Source of the DNA: Planctomycetales bacterium
Lineage (GTDB): Bacteria > Planctomycetota > Planctomycetia > Planctomycetales > Planctomycetaceae
Length of the DNA stretch: 64,000 nucleotides
NCBI GenBank assembly: GCA_026400835.1
Contig: JAPLOA010000046.1
Coordinates: forward strand, 1 to 64,000
Direction of reading: 5' to 3'
A model generated the notes under the pieces. That model was not told the origin of the DNA. It worked only from the letters and a program-made list of their open reading frames with translations, and did not search any database. The stretch's first letter is position 1. The number at the start of each line of letters is the position of its first letter. The translations under genes were made by a program, and so were the position numbers. Positions 55,224-63,867 of this stretch are shown here, piece by piece.

Positions 55224-55325
55224 GTTTCCATCCAATCGTGTTTTTTGATGTTTTCACTTCAGAGTATGGGCATTCGGAAGCAAATACGAGAATCCTGCGT
55301 CAGTCCTTGAATGCGCCCTGCAATT

Positions 55326-55373
55326 CTACACATCAACATGTAGTATTGTGCGCTATCATACAGAGGAACTGAG
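55326..55373 (+). promoter_or_regulatory. Probable promoter/operator of the Rrf2 gene
   Basis: A short imperfect palindrome CTACACATCAACATGTAG (55326-55343) lies about 30 bases before the Rrf2 start, next to a TATCAT-like -10 box. Rrf2 regulators usually bind their own promoters, so this is a candidate site. By-eye evidence only. Confidence 0.35.
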
Positions 55374-55793
55374 ATGCTTTCGAAAACTGCAGAATACGCA
55401 CTGCGAACTATTGCCTGCCTGGGTTCTGAACCGGGGCAATCCGAATCAGCGGAAAGCCTTTGTACACGCACCCAGGTTCCGCGCCGCTACCTGCACAAGG
55501 TACTGCAGGATCTCGTGCGTGCCAATCTCGTGCATTCGCGATCCGGACCGGGCGGTGGTTATTCACTAAGTCTGGATCCTGATGCCATCACGATTCTGGA
55601 TGTGGTCAATGCAGTGGCGCCGCTGGAGCGAATTCGTCACTGTCCTCTGGGCCTGCCGTCGCACACTCAGTTGTGTCCTTTACATCTGGAACTGGATCAG
55701 GCCTACGCAGCGACCGAGCAGGCATTTGCTCGAGTAACGATCGGTGAAGTCCTGCGATCTGACAGCAGGATGGTGCCGCTTTGTGACAGGTGA
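55374..55793 (+). CDS. Rrf2-family transcriptional regulator
   Basis: A 139-residue Rrf2 protein. The winged helix-turn-helix starts MLSKTAEYALRTIACLG with recognition segment VPRRYLHKVLQDLVRANLVHS, and the wing RSGPGGGYSLS is diagnostic. Two cysteines in RHCPLGL...QLCPLHLELD occupy the region that holds the [2Fe-2S] cluster in IscR/NsrR-type members; a third ligand, usually Cys, is less clear. Likely a redox, iron-sulfur or nitric-oxide responsive repressor. Two tandem CxxCH proteins follow directly (35 bp gap), the best candidates for its targets. Start ATG 55374. Confidence 0.92.
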   Translation: MLSKTAEYALRTIACLGSEPGQSESAESLCTRTQVPRRYLHKVLQDLVRANLVHSRSGPGGGYSLSLDPDAITILDVVNAVAPLERIRHCPLGLPSHTQLCPLHLELDQAYAATEQAFARVTIGEVLRSDSRMVPLCDR

Positions 55794-55828
55794 TAGTTCG
55801 ATAAAAATTTGAACCCGGGAGTCTACTC

Positions 55829-56455
55829 ATGAGAACGATGATCGCTCGCAACGCGTTGCTCCTGTCGAGCTGCACAGGACTGCTTTGGATGACGGGAATT
55901 CTGTCGGCTGCTGTTTTCGATGAGCTGAAAGATTCTGATCAACCGGTCGAAGCCGCTACGAAACCGGAACCTGTCGAATCGGGATCGAGTCCTGTCGCCG
56001 CTGAAGAGAAGGTTGCTCGTGTTCCTGTCAGTGTTGCTCGTGATCGAGCGAGGCTGATGCACAGCATTTACTCAACGACACTGGGGGTCATGCATGATCG
56101 TTATTTTCACGTCGATCGATCCATCGTGCCAGCTCGCGCGATGGAAGATGTGTTTTCGGAGATTGAAAAGGAGACCGGATCCAAAGCCAGCTGGATTTCG
56201 GTAAATCTCAAGGCCATGAGTATTAATCATGAACCATCGACAGAGTTCGAGAAGCGAGCTGCAAAAGAGATTGCGACGGGCGAGTCGGACGTTGAAACAA
56301 CAGAAGACGGCTATTACCGTCGAGCGACTGCGATTCCGATGACAGGCGGCTGCATTAGTTGTCATGCGGGTGTCTTTAGTCAACCCGCGAAGAATCGCAA
56401 GTTTGCGGCGCTGGTGATCAGCATCCCGGTGGCGACGGAGCCGAACGCTCAATAG
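55829..56455 (+). CDS. Exported single-haem-motif protein, Tll0287/DUF3365-like (copy 1)
   Basis: A 208-residue exported protein. The signal peptide covers residues ~1-28 (MRTMIARNALLLSSC... to SAAVF). A Pro/Glu/Val-rich linker runs to about 65. The globular part has ARLMHSIYSTTLGVMHDRYFH, then WISVNLKAMSINHEPSTEFEKRAAKEI and a C-terminal GGCISCHAG, a CxxCH c-type haem motif. The layout fits the DUF3365 (Tll0287-like) family, in which a PAS-like fold carries one haem. The ribosome site GGGAG precedes the ATG at 55829. It is the first of a tandem pair after the Rrf2 gene. A periplasmic redox or gas sensor is likely (inference). Confidence 0.85.
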   Translation: MRTMIARNALLLSSCTGLLWMTGILSAAVFDELKDSDQPVEAATKPEPVESGSSPVAAEEKVARVPVSVARDRARLMHSIYSTTLGVMHDRYFHVDRSIVPARAMEDVFSEIEKETGSKASWISVNLKAMSINHEPSTEFEKRAAKEIATGESDVETTEDGYYRRATAIPMTGGCISCHAGVFSQPAKNRKFAALVISIPVATEPNAQ

Positions 56456-56495
56456 CCGGCTCCTGACTGATTTGTTCTCCAGAAGAAAGATTGCC

Positions 56496-57080
56496 ATGAC
56501 CGAAATGCTTCGTTCTGTATCTCTGTCAGCAATCTTCGCGGCGTTGGTCTCCTGTGCAGCAGGTCCGGGAGTTAGTCCCGCCGACGAAAAGGTTGCGAGC
56601 AGGGACTCGTCAGGGACTGCAATTGCAGAGCTGGCGGCGACACAGGCGGCAACAACTGTCAGCCAGGCGCGGCGACAGGCGGAGATCCTGCATTCGACTT
56701 TACATTCATCGCTGCGCGTGATTCACGATCGGTACTATCGCGAGGATGAAGCACTGCCAATCCCGGCTGCGATACTTGGTGAAGTCTTCAAGGACGTCGA
56801 GACTGAGCAGCACGTCAAATTTCGCTGGTTGTCGGTTGAAGGACTGGCGATGAATTCTGACCATAAACCGACGGACGAATTTGAACGGCAGGCGGCAGAG
56901 AAACTGAAGGCGGGAGAACGCTCTCATGAGATCATCGCTGACGGCCTCTATCGAAGAGCCGCCCCGATAACGCTCAGCGGTCATTGCCTCAAATGCCATA
57001 TGCCGGATCGCAGGAGCACTCGTGATCGTGTCGCTGGCTTGATCATCGCAATCCCGGTCAATGCCGACAGTGGTCCGTAA
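56496..57080 (+). CDS. Exported single-haem-motif protein, Tll0287/DUF3365-like (copy 2)
   Basis: A 194-residue paralogue of the preceding gene. A hydrophobic signal (MTEMLRSVSLSAIFAALVSCAAG, possibly lipidated at the Cys of LVSC) leads to a Ser/Ala/Thr linker and a body with RQAEILHSTLHSSLRVIHDRYY, FRWLSVEGLAMNSDHKPTDEFERQA and the haem motif GHCLKCHMPD (CxxCH). The pattern copies that of copy 1 (HDRYF/HDRYY, TEFE/DEFE, CxxCH), so a local duplication is likely. It begins 40 bp after copy 1 on the same strand. The ATG at 56496 is preceded by AGAAG. Expected in the periplasm, working with copy 1. Confidence 0.85.
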   Translation: MTEMLRSVSLSAIFAALVSCAAGPGVSPADEKVASRDSSGTAIAELAATQAATTVSQARRQAEILHSTLHSSLRVIHDRYYREDEALPIPAAILGEVFKDVETEQHVKFRWLSVEGLAMNSDHKPTDEFERQAAEKLKAGERSHEIIADGLYRRAAPITLSGHCLKCHMPDRRSTRDRVAGLIIAIPVNADSGP

Positions 57081-57126
57081 ACACGGGTGCGGGATTTTCT
57101 CAACAGCCAACGCTCCGGAGTTGCAT

Positions 57127-58575
57127 TTAACCCGCCACCAATGCTGCACTCCGCCATCCGGCTCGCACCAATTCGATGCTGCGTCCAAGGGACTCAAACT
57201 TTCGCCGTGAAAGATGCACACGACAACCTCGCGTGGCAATCCCAACGACTTCCTTCAAAGCCTTCTTCTGGCCTCTTGAGAATGTCACAGATGGCGAATT
57301 CTGATTCGAAGCCAGAAGCTTGAGCCAATCGCCCTCCACCTGCGATCCAGTCAGTTCACGACATAAATCGCGAGCCAGAATCTCCACAGCCGCGCCGAAT
57401 TCAGAAGTCTCCAATTGGCGAGATGAGTTCACTCCATACATCGACTGCAAAAATCTCGCATGCCGATTGGGGACCAAATGCCAGCGGTTCTGCACAAGTC
57501 GCCAAACCAGAAACAGCAAAAAAAGAATAAAAAGGACCAACAGAATAGTGCGAGCCCAGGCAATGGGCCGCATATTTCGTGGTCGTTCTCTGAGCGTTTC
57601 GTTCAGAATGTTGGACTCCTGAACCTCATCCAGGACTTCATTCGCCATCCGCAGCATCGTGGCGAGATCCGGTTCCGGCGGGTCAATGTCCGGAGGAATT
57701 TGTGGTGGGATATTCGGCGGAATTTGTGGCGGTGTCGGTGGAGGAGCCAGTTTGGCTATGTAACTGGGAAGTGTCTGGCCGTTGTCATACACGGTCAGCC
57801 ACTTCCGATTGCCACGACACAACAGATCTGAAACCTGAATTGCGAACAGAGAATTATCGCCATGCCACAACATGCCGTCTGAGAACAGACTTTGATCGGC
57901 CGACAGAATCATGACTCCGGTTCCGGGAGCCGCATCAAGCCCGGCCATAATCACTGGACGCTGACGAGCAGCCCCGGGCAAGACATCTTCAGCTAACGCG
58001 GCAATGACTTCCCATTGCAATGATGAGTCTTCCGAAGTCGACATCCACCCGGTCTTGTTCACAATGATTCGCCGCAGACCTTTCGATAGCGGATGCGACT
58101 GATTCAAATCGGACAGCACAATACAGTCATCAAAACCCTGATACTGGCTGTCTTTGTCGAGCGAACTTACAGGGCCCAGGGAGAATGAATTCACGCCCGG
58201 CAATTTAAAACCGAGTTCCGAAGCAACAAGAAGACTTCCGCCCTGAGCCACATAAGCTCGCAAGTTGCGCCATTCGGCCAGTGAAACGCGAGTCACATCG
58301 CCGAACATGACAATGACGGATTCTTTCGGACGCCGCAGCGTGGCCGACATGTCGGTCCGCACGGTCAGACTTCGCTCCTCAAGCAGCATCCGAAAGCCAT
58401 TGTAGCCGAGATACCACTTGTCGGAATCCGCCTGCCCTGGCCTATTGACAGCCTGAGCATTCGCAGCACCAGCCGAGACCACAATCGCCAGCAGCAGACC
58501 CAGCGTGGTCATCAGCGTCCGCGCCACTCGCTCAATGAGAGCACGGCTTATGTTGCGAAGAAACGAATAAATCAT
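57127..58575 (-). CDS. DUF4350-like membrane protein with Pro-rich linker
   Basis: A 482-residue protein. An N-terminal membrane anchor or signal (residues ~20-41) precedes a DUF4350/GATase1-like domain (ESVIVMFGDVTRVSLAEWRN, YVAQGGSLLVASELG, then IMAGLDAAPGTGVMILSADQSLFSDGM). A proline-rich hinge at ~278-302 (PPPTPPQIPPNIPPQIPPD) leads to a second membrane segment at ~340-361 and a helical cytosolic C-terminus. In other genomes such proteins travel with MoxR/VWA genes; the MoxR operon here is over 40 kb away. The start ATG overlaps the stop of the alkaline phosphatase gene (ATGA, 58572-58575), so the two are translationally coupled. Function unknown. Confidence 0.75.
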   Translation of the reverse strand: MIYSFLRNISRALIERVARTLMTTLGLLLAIVVSAGAANAQAVNRPGQADSDKWYLGYNGFRMLLEERSLTVRTDMSATLRRPKESVIVMFGDVTRVSLAEWRNLRAYVAQGGSLLVASELGFKLPGVNSFSLGPVSSLDKDSQYQGFDDCIVLSDLNQSHPLSKGLRRIIVNKTGWMSTSEDSSLQWEVIAALAEDVLPGAARQRPVIMAGLDAAPGTGVMILSADQSLFSDGMLWHGDNSLFAIQVSDLLCRGNRKWLTVYDNGQTLPSYIAKLAPPPTPPQIPPNIPPQIPPDIDPPEPDLATMLRMANEVLDEVQESNILNETLRERPRNMRPIAWARTILLVLFILFLLFLVWRLVQNRWHLVPNRHARFLQSMYGVNSSRQLETSEFGAAVEILARDLCRELTGSQVEGDWLKLLASNQNSPSVTFSRGQKKALKEVVGIATRGCRVHLSRRKFESLGRSIELVRAGWRSAALVAG

Positions 58576-60272
58576 TCGGCAGCGACTGCTCCCTGAATCA
58601 GCATCTCGGGGTTCACAAGATTCAGCATGTGACCATGATCAGCGGTCACGATCAATAGTGATTCGTCCCAGTTGCTGTTTGCTTCGACCCAATCTGTGAT
58701 CGCCTTCACAGCTCGATCACCAGAATTGACAGCGCCGATTGAGTTATCAATGTTGTCATCGTGATTAGCCCAGTCGACGTCGCCAGCCTCGACCATAAGC
58801 CAGAACGGCTTCTTTTCGCTGGCCAGGAACTCGACCGAGATGCTGGTCATTTCCGCGAGCGTCGGGTTCTCAAGAAGATCCTGCTCGGAGTATTCTTCAG
58901 GCTTCTTGTTGACTCCCGGAACAGGGTCGTAGCGACCATCAGCCGTTTCAAACGGGAGATGCCCGGCATACTTCCCAACGCCAAAGAATCCTAACAGACG
59001 ATGCTGGCTTGATATGGCCTGAGTTGCCGCAGTCTTCAACAGATCAGTCCCATCCTGACCGGCCGTTCTCACGGCCGTAACGTAGCGTCCGCCGTTTCGG
59101 ACATCTGAAGCCTGTAGATCTTTGTCTGCCAGATAGATGTTTCCCTGAATATAGTTGTCACCCTGACTCTCGCCGCCCTTCTTTGGATCTCCATCGTTTC
59201 CGAAACCACCGCCTACAACCAAATCCAGCCCGGGGAGAGCCTGTTGCGGATGCACGACTGATAGCAGACCCAGCATGTCGCGTGTCAGATCCTGATAGTC
59301 ATCACGAGATACGTTCTGAGCATAGGCTGCCGCAGGTGTCGCGTGACTGATCGGCACAGACGACACCGCACCAACACGCCATCCCTTCTCCTGCAGGTAA
59401 TGTGCGATCGTGGAGACCGGCTGACCGGTCGCGTCAACGTTCACGCCCCCGTTGAAGGTCTTCAGCCCTGCCGTCATGCTACTGGCCGACGATGAAGAAT
59501 CCGTATAATCATGCCTTGGATTTCCGTCGGCGGGCTTTGCAATCAGGTACCCCGGATCTGCAGGAACAGACCACGGAGTTGCACCCGCAAGTGAAGCATC
59601 GTAACCACCGCGAATCGTTCCGCCGGAATTCTTCACTGCCTGCAAGTTGACGTCGACATCAGTCCCTTCATTATGAGCACTCGTCACCATAAAGCCAAAT
59701 TGAGTCGTCCCGCCCGCGTTGTAGCTTTGGAAGTGAGTCCCCTCGCCACGACCTTCGATGTAGCTGACCTTTTTTTGATTCCAGACAGCGGCCGCCTGGG
59801 TAGTCTGCCAATCCATGCCGTCAAAAACGACCAGGAAGATATATTTCTTGCCCGAATCTGCCGCGGCTTTCTGAAGGTCGTAGATGTTGGTCTGGTCCAT
59901 CCAGACAGCATCCGGGTTGACGGTTCTCTCCGGAAGATAGCCGTAGAGGGCCTGGACTTTGGCCTCGGAACGGTATGGGCTGGCCTCTCCGAACCATGAG
60001 TTCAGGTCTACGCCCGGCTTTCCGCCTTTCGTGCCAAACGTGTACACCGGAATCAGCCGATTCGAATGAGATTTCCAGCCTGTGTACTTCTCGGGGTCAG
60101 TCCCCCAGTAAGCCACTGGCGATTTGTCGTTCACAATGGCCAGTTCCTGAATCTGTCGAGGGACATCGGCAGCGTTCGCGGAGTCACTGTCCGGGACCGG
60201 GTCGGATCCCGACGCGGCAACTCTCAGGAGACAGCAGGCGAAAACCAGGGCGACAGGACTCAATCGAAACAT
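58572..60272 (-). CDS. Alkaline phosphatase family protein
   Basis: A 566-residue exported alkaline phosphatase. The signal is MFRLSPVALVFACCLLRVAA, with GGAG seven bases before the ATG at 60272. The first metal aspartate is in FLVVFDGMDWQ; the nucleophile region is RHDYTDSSSSASSMTAG; later metal ligands appear in WLMVEAGDVDWANHDDN and VTADHGHMLNLVN. Segments between (WRVGAVSSVPISHATPAAAYAQN) follow the family. It should release phosphate from organic esters in the periplasm. The protein is somewhat longer than the E. coli type, with extra N-terminal residues. The downstream DUF4350-like gene starts within its stop codon. No pho box was recognised. Confidence 0.9.
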   Translation of the reverse strand: MFRLSPVALVFACCLLRVAASGSDPVPDSDSANAADVPRQIQELAIVNDKSPVAYWGTDPEKYTGWKSHSNRLIPVYTFGTKGGKPGVDLNSWFGEASPYRSEAKVQALYGYLPERTVNPDAVWMDQTNIYDLQKAAADSGKKYIFLVVFDGMDWQTTQAAAVWNQKKVSYIEGRGEGTHFQSYNAGGTTQFGFMVTSAHNEGTDVDVNLQAVKNSGGTIRGGYDASLAGATPWSVPADPGYLIAKPADGNPRHDYTDSSSSASSMTAGLKTFNGGVNVDATGQPVSTIAHYLQEKGWRVGAVSSVPISHATPAAAYAQNVSRDDYQDLTRDMLGLLSVVHPQQALPGLDLVVGGGFGNDGDPKKGGESQGDNYIQGNIYLADKDLQASDVRNGGRYVTAVRTAGQDGTDLLKTAATQAISSQHRLLGFFGVGKYAGHLPFETADGRYDPVPGVNKKPEEYSEQDLLENPTLAEMTSISVEFLASEKKPFWLMVEAGDVDWANHDDNIDNSIGAVNSGDRAVKAITDWVEANSNWDESLLIVTADHGHMLNLVNPEMLIQGAVAAE

Positions 60273-60712
60273 GCAAAGCTCCATGCCGGATCAGACAAAC
60301 TCAGACGGCCGCGTTTTAACCGCCCATGGCTCAGAGCAACAGCGGTTCACAGCGGAAACCTCGATAAAATACCGTTCGAAACCCACGTGAAGTGTTGTCC
60401 GAACACTCCCCATTCATCGAAGTTCAGGCATTGTTTCGGCTTCGCGGTCCGACGGCAAGCCGTCCATGATCCGGACAATCATTAAATCCCGGTTAATCGC
60501 AAGAACTCGTACTCAACCGTAAAAGTGCTAAAGTCTGAGGTCAGCCATTGCGACAACTGATTCTCCGAACTTACGATGACGATAAATCCAGACTGTGTCG
60601 CCGATGTTCGCTGTGTTTCTTTGCTTTGAAACCATCGAAACAAGGCTGTCGCGTTTCAGATTCCGGCCCAGCCCTGGATTTATCACGTCGCTTGAGATCC
60701 GAGAACCGGTTC
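60273..60712. promoter_or_regulatory. Divergent region
   Basis: 440 bp between the alkaline phosphatase gene (-) and a small acidic-tail protein gene (+). It should hold both promoters. No repeat or operator could be named; no pho-box-like direct repeats stood out. Confidence 0.35.
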
Positions 60713-61147
60713 ATGAACAAGAAACAATATATTGCCGTTTCCTTCGTCGCAGCTATTCCTGCGGCTGCTCTGCTGGCATTCCTCGTGCTTGGATTGCTGC
60801 AGGGCATGCTTTCCGATGGCGCGAGGGTCTCGGTTGTTCTTTGGATTGTTTGGGTTCTCGCGGCATTGGGCAGTCTGTCCATGGCCTTCCTTCCCTTTGG
60901 AATCATGTTCTTCCCGGGCCTGATGCCCGATCCGACACTCGCTGCGGCCGCAGGAGCCTCAGGGTTTGCTGCTGCTCCCGGCAATAAATCTTCACAGCCC
61001 GTCGAGGGTGATGAAGTCGAAGAAGGCGAAAGCGATTTCGCTGAAGACACCGATGGTGTCGAAGACAATGGCGAACAACTCTTCGACGAAGATGCAATGG
61101 AAGACAGCTACGAAGACGAATACGAAGACTTCGAAGATCGCAAGTAG
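60713..61147 (+). CDS. Small two-span membrane protein with acidic tail
   Basis: A 144-residue protein, family not recognised. Two membrane segments (YIAVSFVAAIPAAALLAFLV and SVVLWIVWVLAALGSLSMAF) are followed by a hydrophobic Met/Phe/Pro-rich stretch and an extremely acidic C-terminus (DEVEEGESDFAEDTDGVEDN and on). The net charge of the tail suggests binding of metal ions or a basic partner (inference). The ATG at 60713 (MNKKQYIAVSF) opens the first membrane segment; the frame reaches back to 60548 but with unlike residues. The methyltransferase gene starts only 3 bp after its stop, so the pair is co-translated. Confidence 0.65.
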   Translation: MNKKQYIAVSFVAAIPAAALLAFLVLGLLQGMLSDGARVSVVLWIVWVLAALGSLSMAFLPFGIMFFPGLMPDPTLAAAAGASGFAAAPGNKSSQPVEGDEVEEGESDFAEDTDGVEDNGEQLFDEDAMEDSYEDEYEDFEDRK

Positions 61148-61150
61148 TTC

Positions 61151-61930
61151 ATGAGCAATCTTTCACCGGACTGCTATGACGCTCCGGGCTACTGGGACCT
61201 GGCTTTCAGCGATGAGACGCCTTATGAAGCCCACTTTATTGAATCCACTGCTTCACATTATCTGAAAGTGGATGGCCCAAGAATACTTGAGATTGGCTGC
61301 GGTGGTGGACGCCAGGTTGTGGAACTCGCCAGGCGCGGCCTCCGCGTGACCGCGTTTGATCTGAACAGTTCCTGCGTCGCCTGGACTCAACGACAACTCA
61401 GGCGTCGCCGACTTACCGCAGATGTCTTCTGTGGCGACATGACCAGCTTTGTTCTCCCGCAATCAGTTGATCTCGCGCATTGCCTCGTCAATACGTTCCG
61501 ACATCTACTGACCGAAGAGGCCGCTCGAAAGCATCTTGAGTGCGTGGCCGAGTCACTACGTCCGGGCGGCATTTACCTTCTGGGGTTTCATTTGCTGCCT
61601 CCGGATGCCGCCGAGGAAGACTGTGAACGATGGACAATAAATCATCGCACCACACGAGTGACGACGACGATTCGAGTCCTGAACTTCAGTCGCCGCAAAA
61701 GAATTGAAACCGTTCGTTTCAGCCTGAAAGTCACGACACCGAAAAAGATTATTCGGCTGTCGACAGACCATCAGTTGCGCATCTATCGCGCCGATCAATT
61801 CCGGTCATTGCTGAGGTCGGTTCCTTCACTCAGGTTGCTGGACGTCTTCGATTTTTGCTACGACCTCAGTGAACCGCTGACACTCAACAATGATCTTGGT
61901 GATGCCGTGTTTGTGCTGCAGAAACAGTAG
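61151..61930 (+). CDS. Class I SAM-dependent methyltransferase
   Basis: A 259-residue class I methyltransferase. The N-terminus CYDAPGYWDLAFSDETPYE leads into the SAM motif ILEIGCGGGRQVVELARRGLRVTAFDLNSS, followed by the acidic D-loop and motif IV (LAHCLVNTFRHLLTEEAARKHLE) and SLRPGGIYLLGFHLLPP. The C-terminal half is beta-rich with a positive surface (RRKRIETVRFSLKVTTPKKI). Substrate unknown; no clear RNA or protein recognition domain. It starts 3 bp after the acidic-tail membrane protein gene and converges with glmS. Confidence 0.88.
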   Translation: MSNLSPDCYDAPGYWDLAFSDETPYEAHFIESTASHYLKVDGPRILEIGCGGGRQVVELARRGLRVTAFDLNSSCVAWTQRQLRRRRLTADVFCGDMTSFVLPQSVDLAHCLVNTFRHLLTEEAARKHLECVAESLRPGGIYLLGFHLLPPDAAEEDCERWTINHRTTRVTTTIRVLNFSRRKRIETVRFSLKVTTPKKIIRLSTDHQLRIYRADQFRSLLRSVPSLRLLDVFDFCYDLSEPLTLNNDLGDAVFVLQKQ

Positions 61931-62004
61931 GCCGACATGAATAACGATTATGAACTCAGACCGCAAATTCGAAAAGCCGAAGTACACGTTCGCATGGCGG
62001 ATCA

Positions 62005-63867
62005 CTACTCCACAGTCACGCTCTTCGCCAGATTTCGCGGGCGATCCACGTTACAGCCTCGCAGAAGCGCCACGTGATAGGCCAGTAGTTGCAGCGGAAT
62101 CGCGCAGACGAGCGGTTGCAGGTACTCTTCCACATCGGGCACGTAGATCACATCATCGGCGATTCGGGCGATGTCCGTATCGCCCTCACAGGCGATGGCA
62201 ATCACCGGGCCTCGCCGCGCACGAATTTCTTCCATGTTGCTGGCGACTTTGGGATAGATGCCGCCGCGAGGAATCACGAACACACTCGGTGTCTGCTGAT
62301 CCACCAGCGCAATCGGGCCGTGCTTCATTTCGGCGGCCGGATACCCTTCCGCATGGATGTAGCTGATTTCCTTGAGCTTCAGTGCTCCTTCAAGTGCTAC
62401 GGGAAAATTATAGAGGCGGCCGAGATACAGAAAGTTGTTGAAGTGATGATATTTATCAGCGACTTCACGCACCTGATCGTGACACTCCAGGGCCTTACTG
62501 ATCTTCTCCGGCATGTCACGCAACTGACGAATAATGCGTTTGCCAGCCGGGTATGACATATGGCGCATACGGCCCAGATATAGCGCCAACAGCGTGAGCA
62601 CGGTAACCTGAGAAGTAAACGCTTTCGTGGAAGCGACTCCGATTTCCGGCCCCGCGTGGAGATAGATCCCCCCATCAGCTTCTCGCGCGATGGTGGAACC
62701 GACGACGTTGCAGATGGCCAGTGTTGGGTGGCCCTTGCGTTTACATTCGCGCATGGCTGCTAAAGTATCTGCGGTTTCGCCACTTTGAGTAATCGCGAAA
62801 ACAAGAGTCCGATCGCTCATTGGAGGGTTGCGATAACGCAGTTCGCTGGCATACTCAACTTCCGTGGGCATTCGTGCGAATTCTTCCAGTACATATTCGC
62901 CGACCAGTCCGGAGTGCCAACTGGTTCCACAGGCCGTCAGGACGATTCGATCGATCCGTCGCAGATCCTTGGCAGAGAGATTCAATCCGCCAATCACTGC
63001 GGTTGCTTCTTCATTGTCGAGGCGACCACGAAGAGCATTCTCGATGGTTGTTGGCTGTTCGTAGATCTCCTTCAGCATGTAGTGTTCATACTGCCCGAGA
63101 TCTGTATCAGACGCCACCTGTTCCAACGTCTTCACACTGACGTTCACACTGCCATTGCTGCGATGATCGATTCGCAGTGCATCGGCTCGCAACACCGCCA
63201 CTTCGTTATCGGACAAGTAGACAACTTCTTTGGTGTATCCGACGAGCGGACTCGCGTCGCTGGCGAGAAAATATTCATCCTTACCAACGCCGATGACCAA
63301 TGGACTTCCGCAGCGTGCCGCGATCACGGTGTCCGGGAGATCTCGAAAAAGGATCCCCAGACCATAGGTCCCCTTCAGCAGATTCAGTGTCACTTCGACG
63401 GCCTTCAGGCAGACATCAAGTTCCTCCGGCGAGCCATGCAGGCGCGCCTGTTCCTCCAGATTGTGAGCCAGAAGATGGGCGACGACTTCGGTATCGGTTT
63501 GCGAACGAAACACGTAGCCCAGTGTCTGCAGTTGCCTGCGGAGTATGTCGTAGTTCTCAATCACGCCATTGTGCACAATCACCACTTCGCCGTTGCCGCC
63601 AACATGCGGGTGCGAATTTTGATCGGTGGTAGCTCCGTGAGTCGCCCAACGCGTATGTCCGATGCCAATCCTGCCAACCAGCGGTTGTGCCTTTAGCAGG
63701 CCGGCCAACTCAGAGACACGCCCCGCTTTCTTGCGGACTTCAATTGTATTTCCATATTGAACCGCGATCCCGGCACTGTCATAGCCACGGTATTCAAGGC
63801 GATGCAGGCCTTCCAGCAGCAATTCCGCAACAGGCCGATAGCCCACATATCCAACGATACCACACAT
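62005..63867 (-). CDS. glmS: Glutamine-fructose-6-phosphate aminotransferase (isomerizing)
   Basis: A 620-residue GlmS making glucosamine-6-phosphate from fructose-6-phosphate and glutamine, the entry to amino-sugar and peptidoglycan/LPS precursors. The glutaminase domain starts MCGIVGYVGYR (Cys2 nucleophile) with HTRWATHGATTDQNSHPH and GRIGIGHTR. Two SIS sugar-isomerase domains follow: the first with LTACGTSWHSGLVGEYVLEE and ITQSGETADTLAAMRECK, the second with YLGRLYNFPVALEGALKLKEISYIHAEGYPAAEMKHGPIALV. The C-terminus ends in CNVDRPRNLAKSVTVE, the usual family tail. Length is normal. Start ATG 63867. The short upstream region in the window shows no glmS ribozyme that I can recognise. Cytosolic. 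Confidence 0.97.
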   Translation of the reverse strand: MCGIVGYVGYRPVAELLLEGLHRLEYRGYDSAGIAVQYGNTIEVRKKAGRVSELAGLLKAQPLVGRIGIGHTRWATHGATTDQNSHPHVGGNGEVVIVHNGVIENYDILRRQLQTLGYVFRSQTDTEVVAHLLAHNLEEQARLHGSPEELDVCLKAVEVTLNLLKGTYGLGILFRDLPDTVIAARCGSPLVIGVGKDEYFLASDASPLVGYTKEVVYLSDNEVAVLRADALRIDHRSNGSVNVSVKTLEQVASDTDLGQYEHYMLKEIYEQPTTIENALRGRLDNEEATAVIGGLNLSAKDLRRIDRIVLTACGTSWHSGLVGEYVLEEFARMPTEVEYASELRYRNPPMSDRTLVFAITQSGETADTLAAMRECKRKGHPTLAICNVVGSTIAREADGGIYLHAGPEIGVASTKAFTSQVTVLTLLALYLGRMRHMSYPAGKRIIRQLRDMPEKISKALECHDQVREVADKYHHFNNFLYLGRLYNFPVALEGALKLKEISYIHAEGYPAAEMKHGPIALVDQQTPSVFVIPRGGIYPKVASNMEEIRARRGPVIAIACEGDTDIARIADDVIYVPDVEEYLQPLVCAIPLQLLAYHVALLRGCNVDRPRNLAKSVTVE

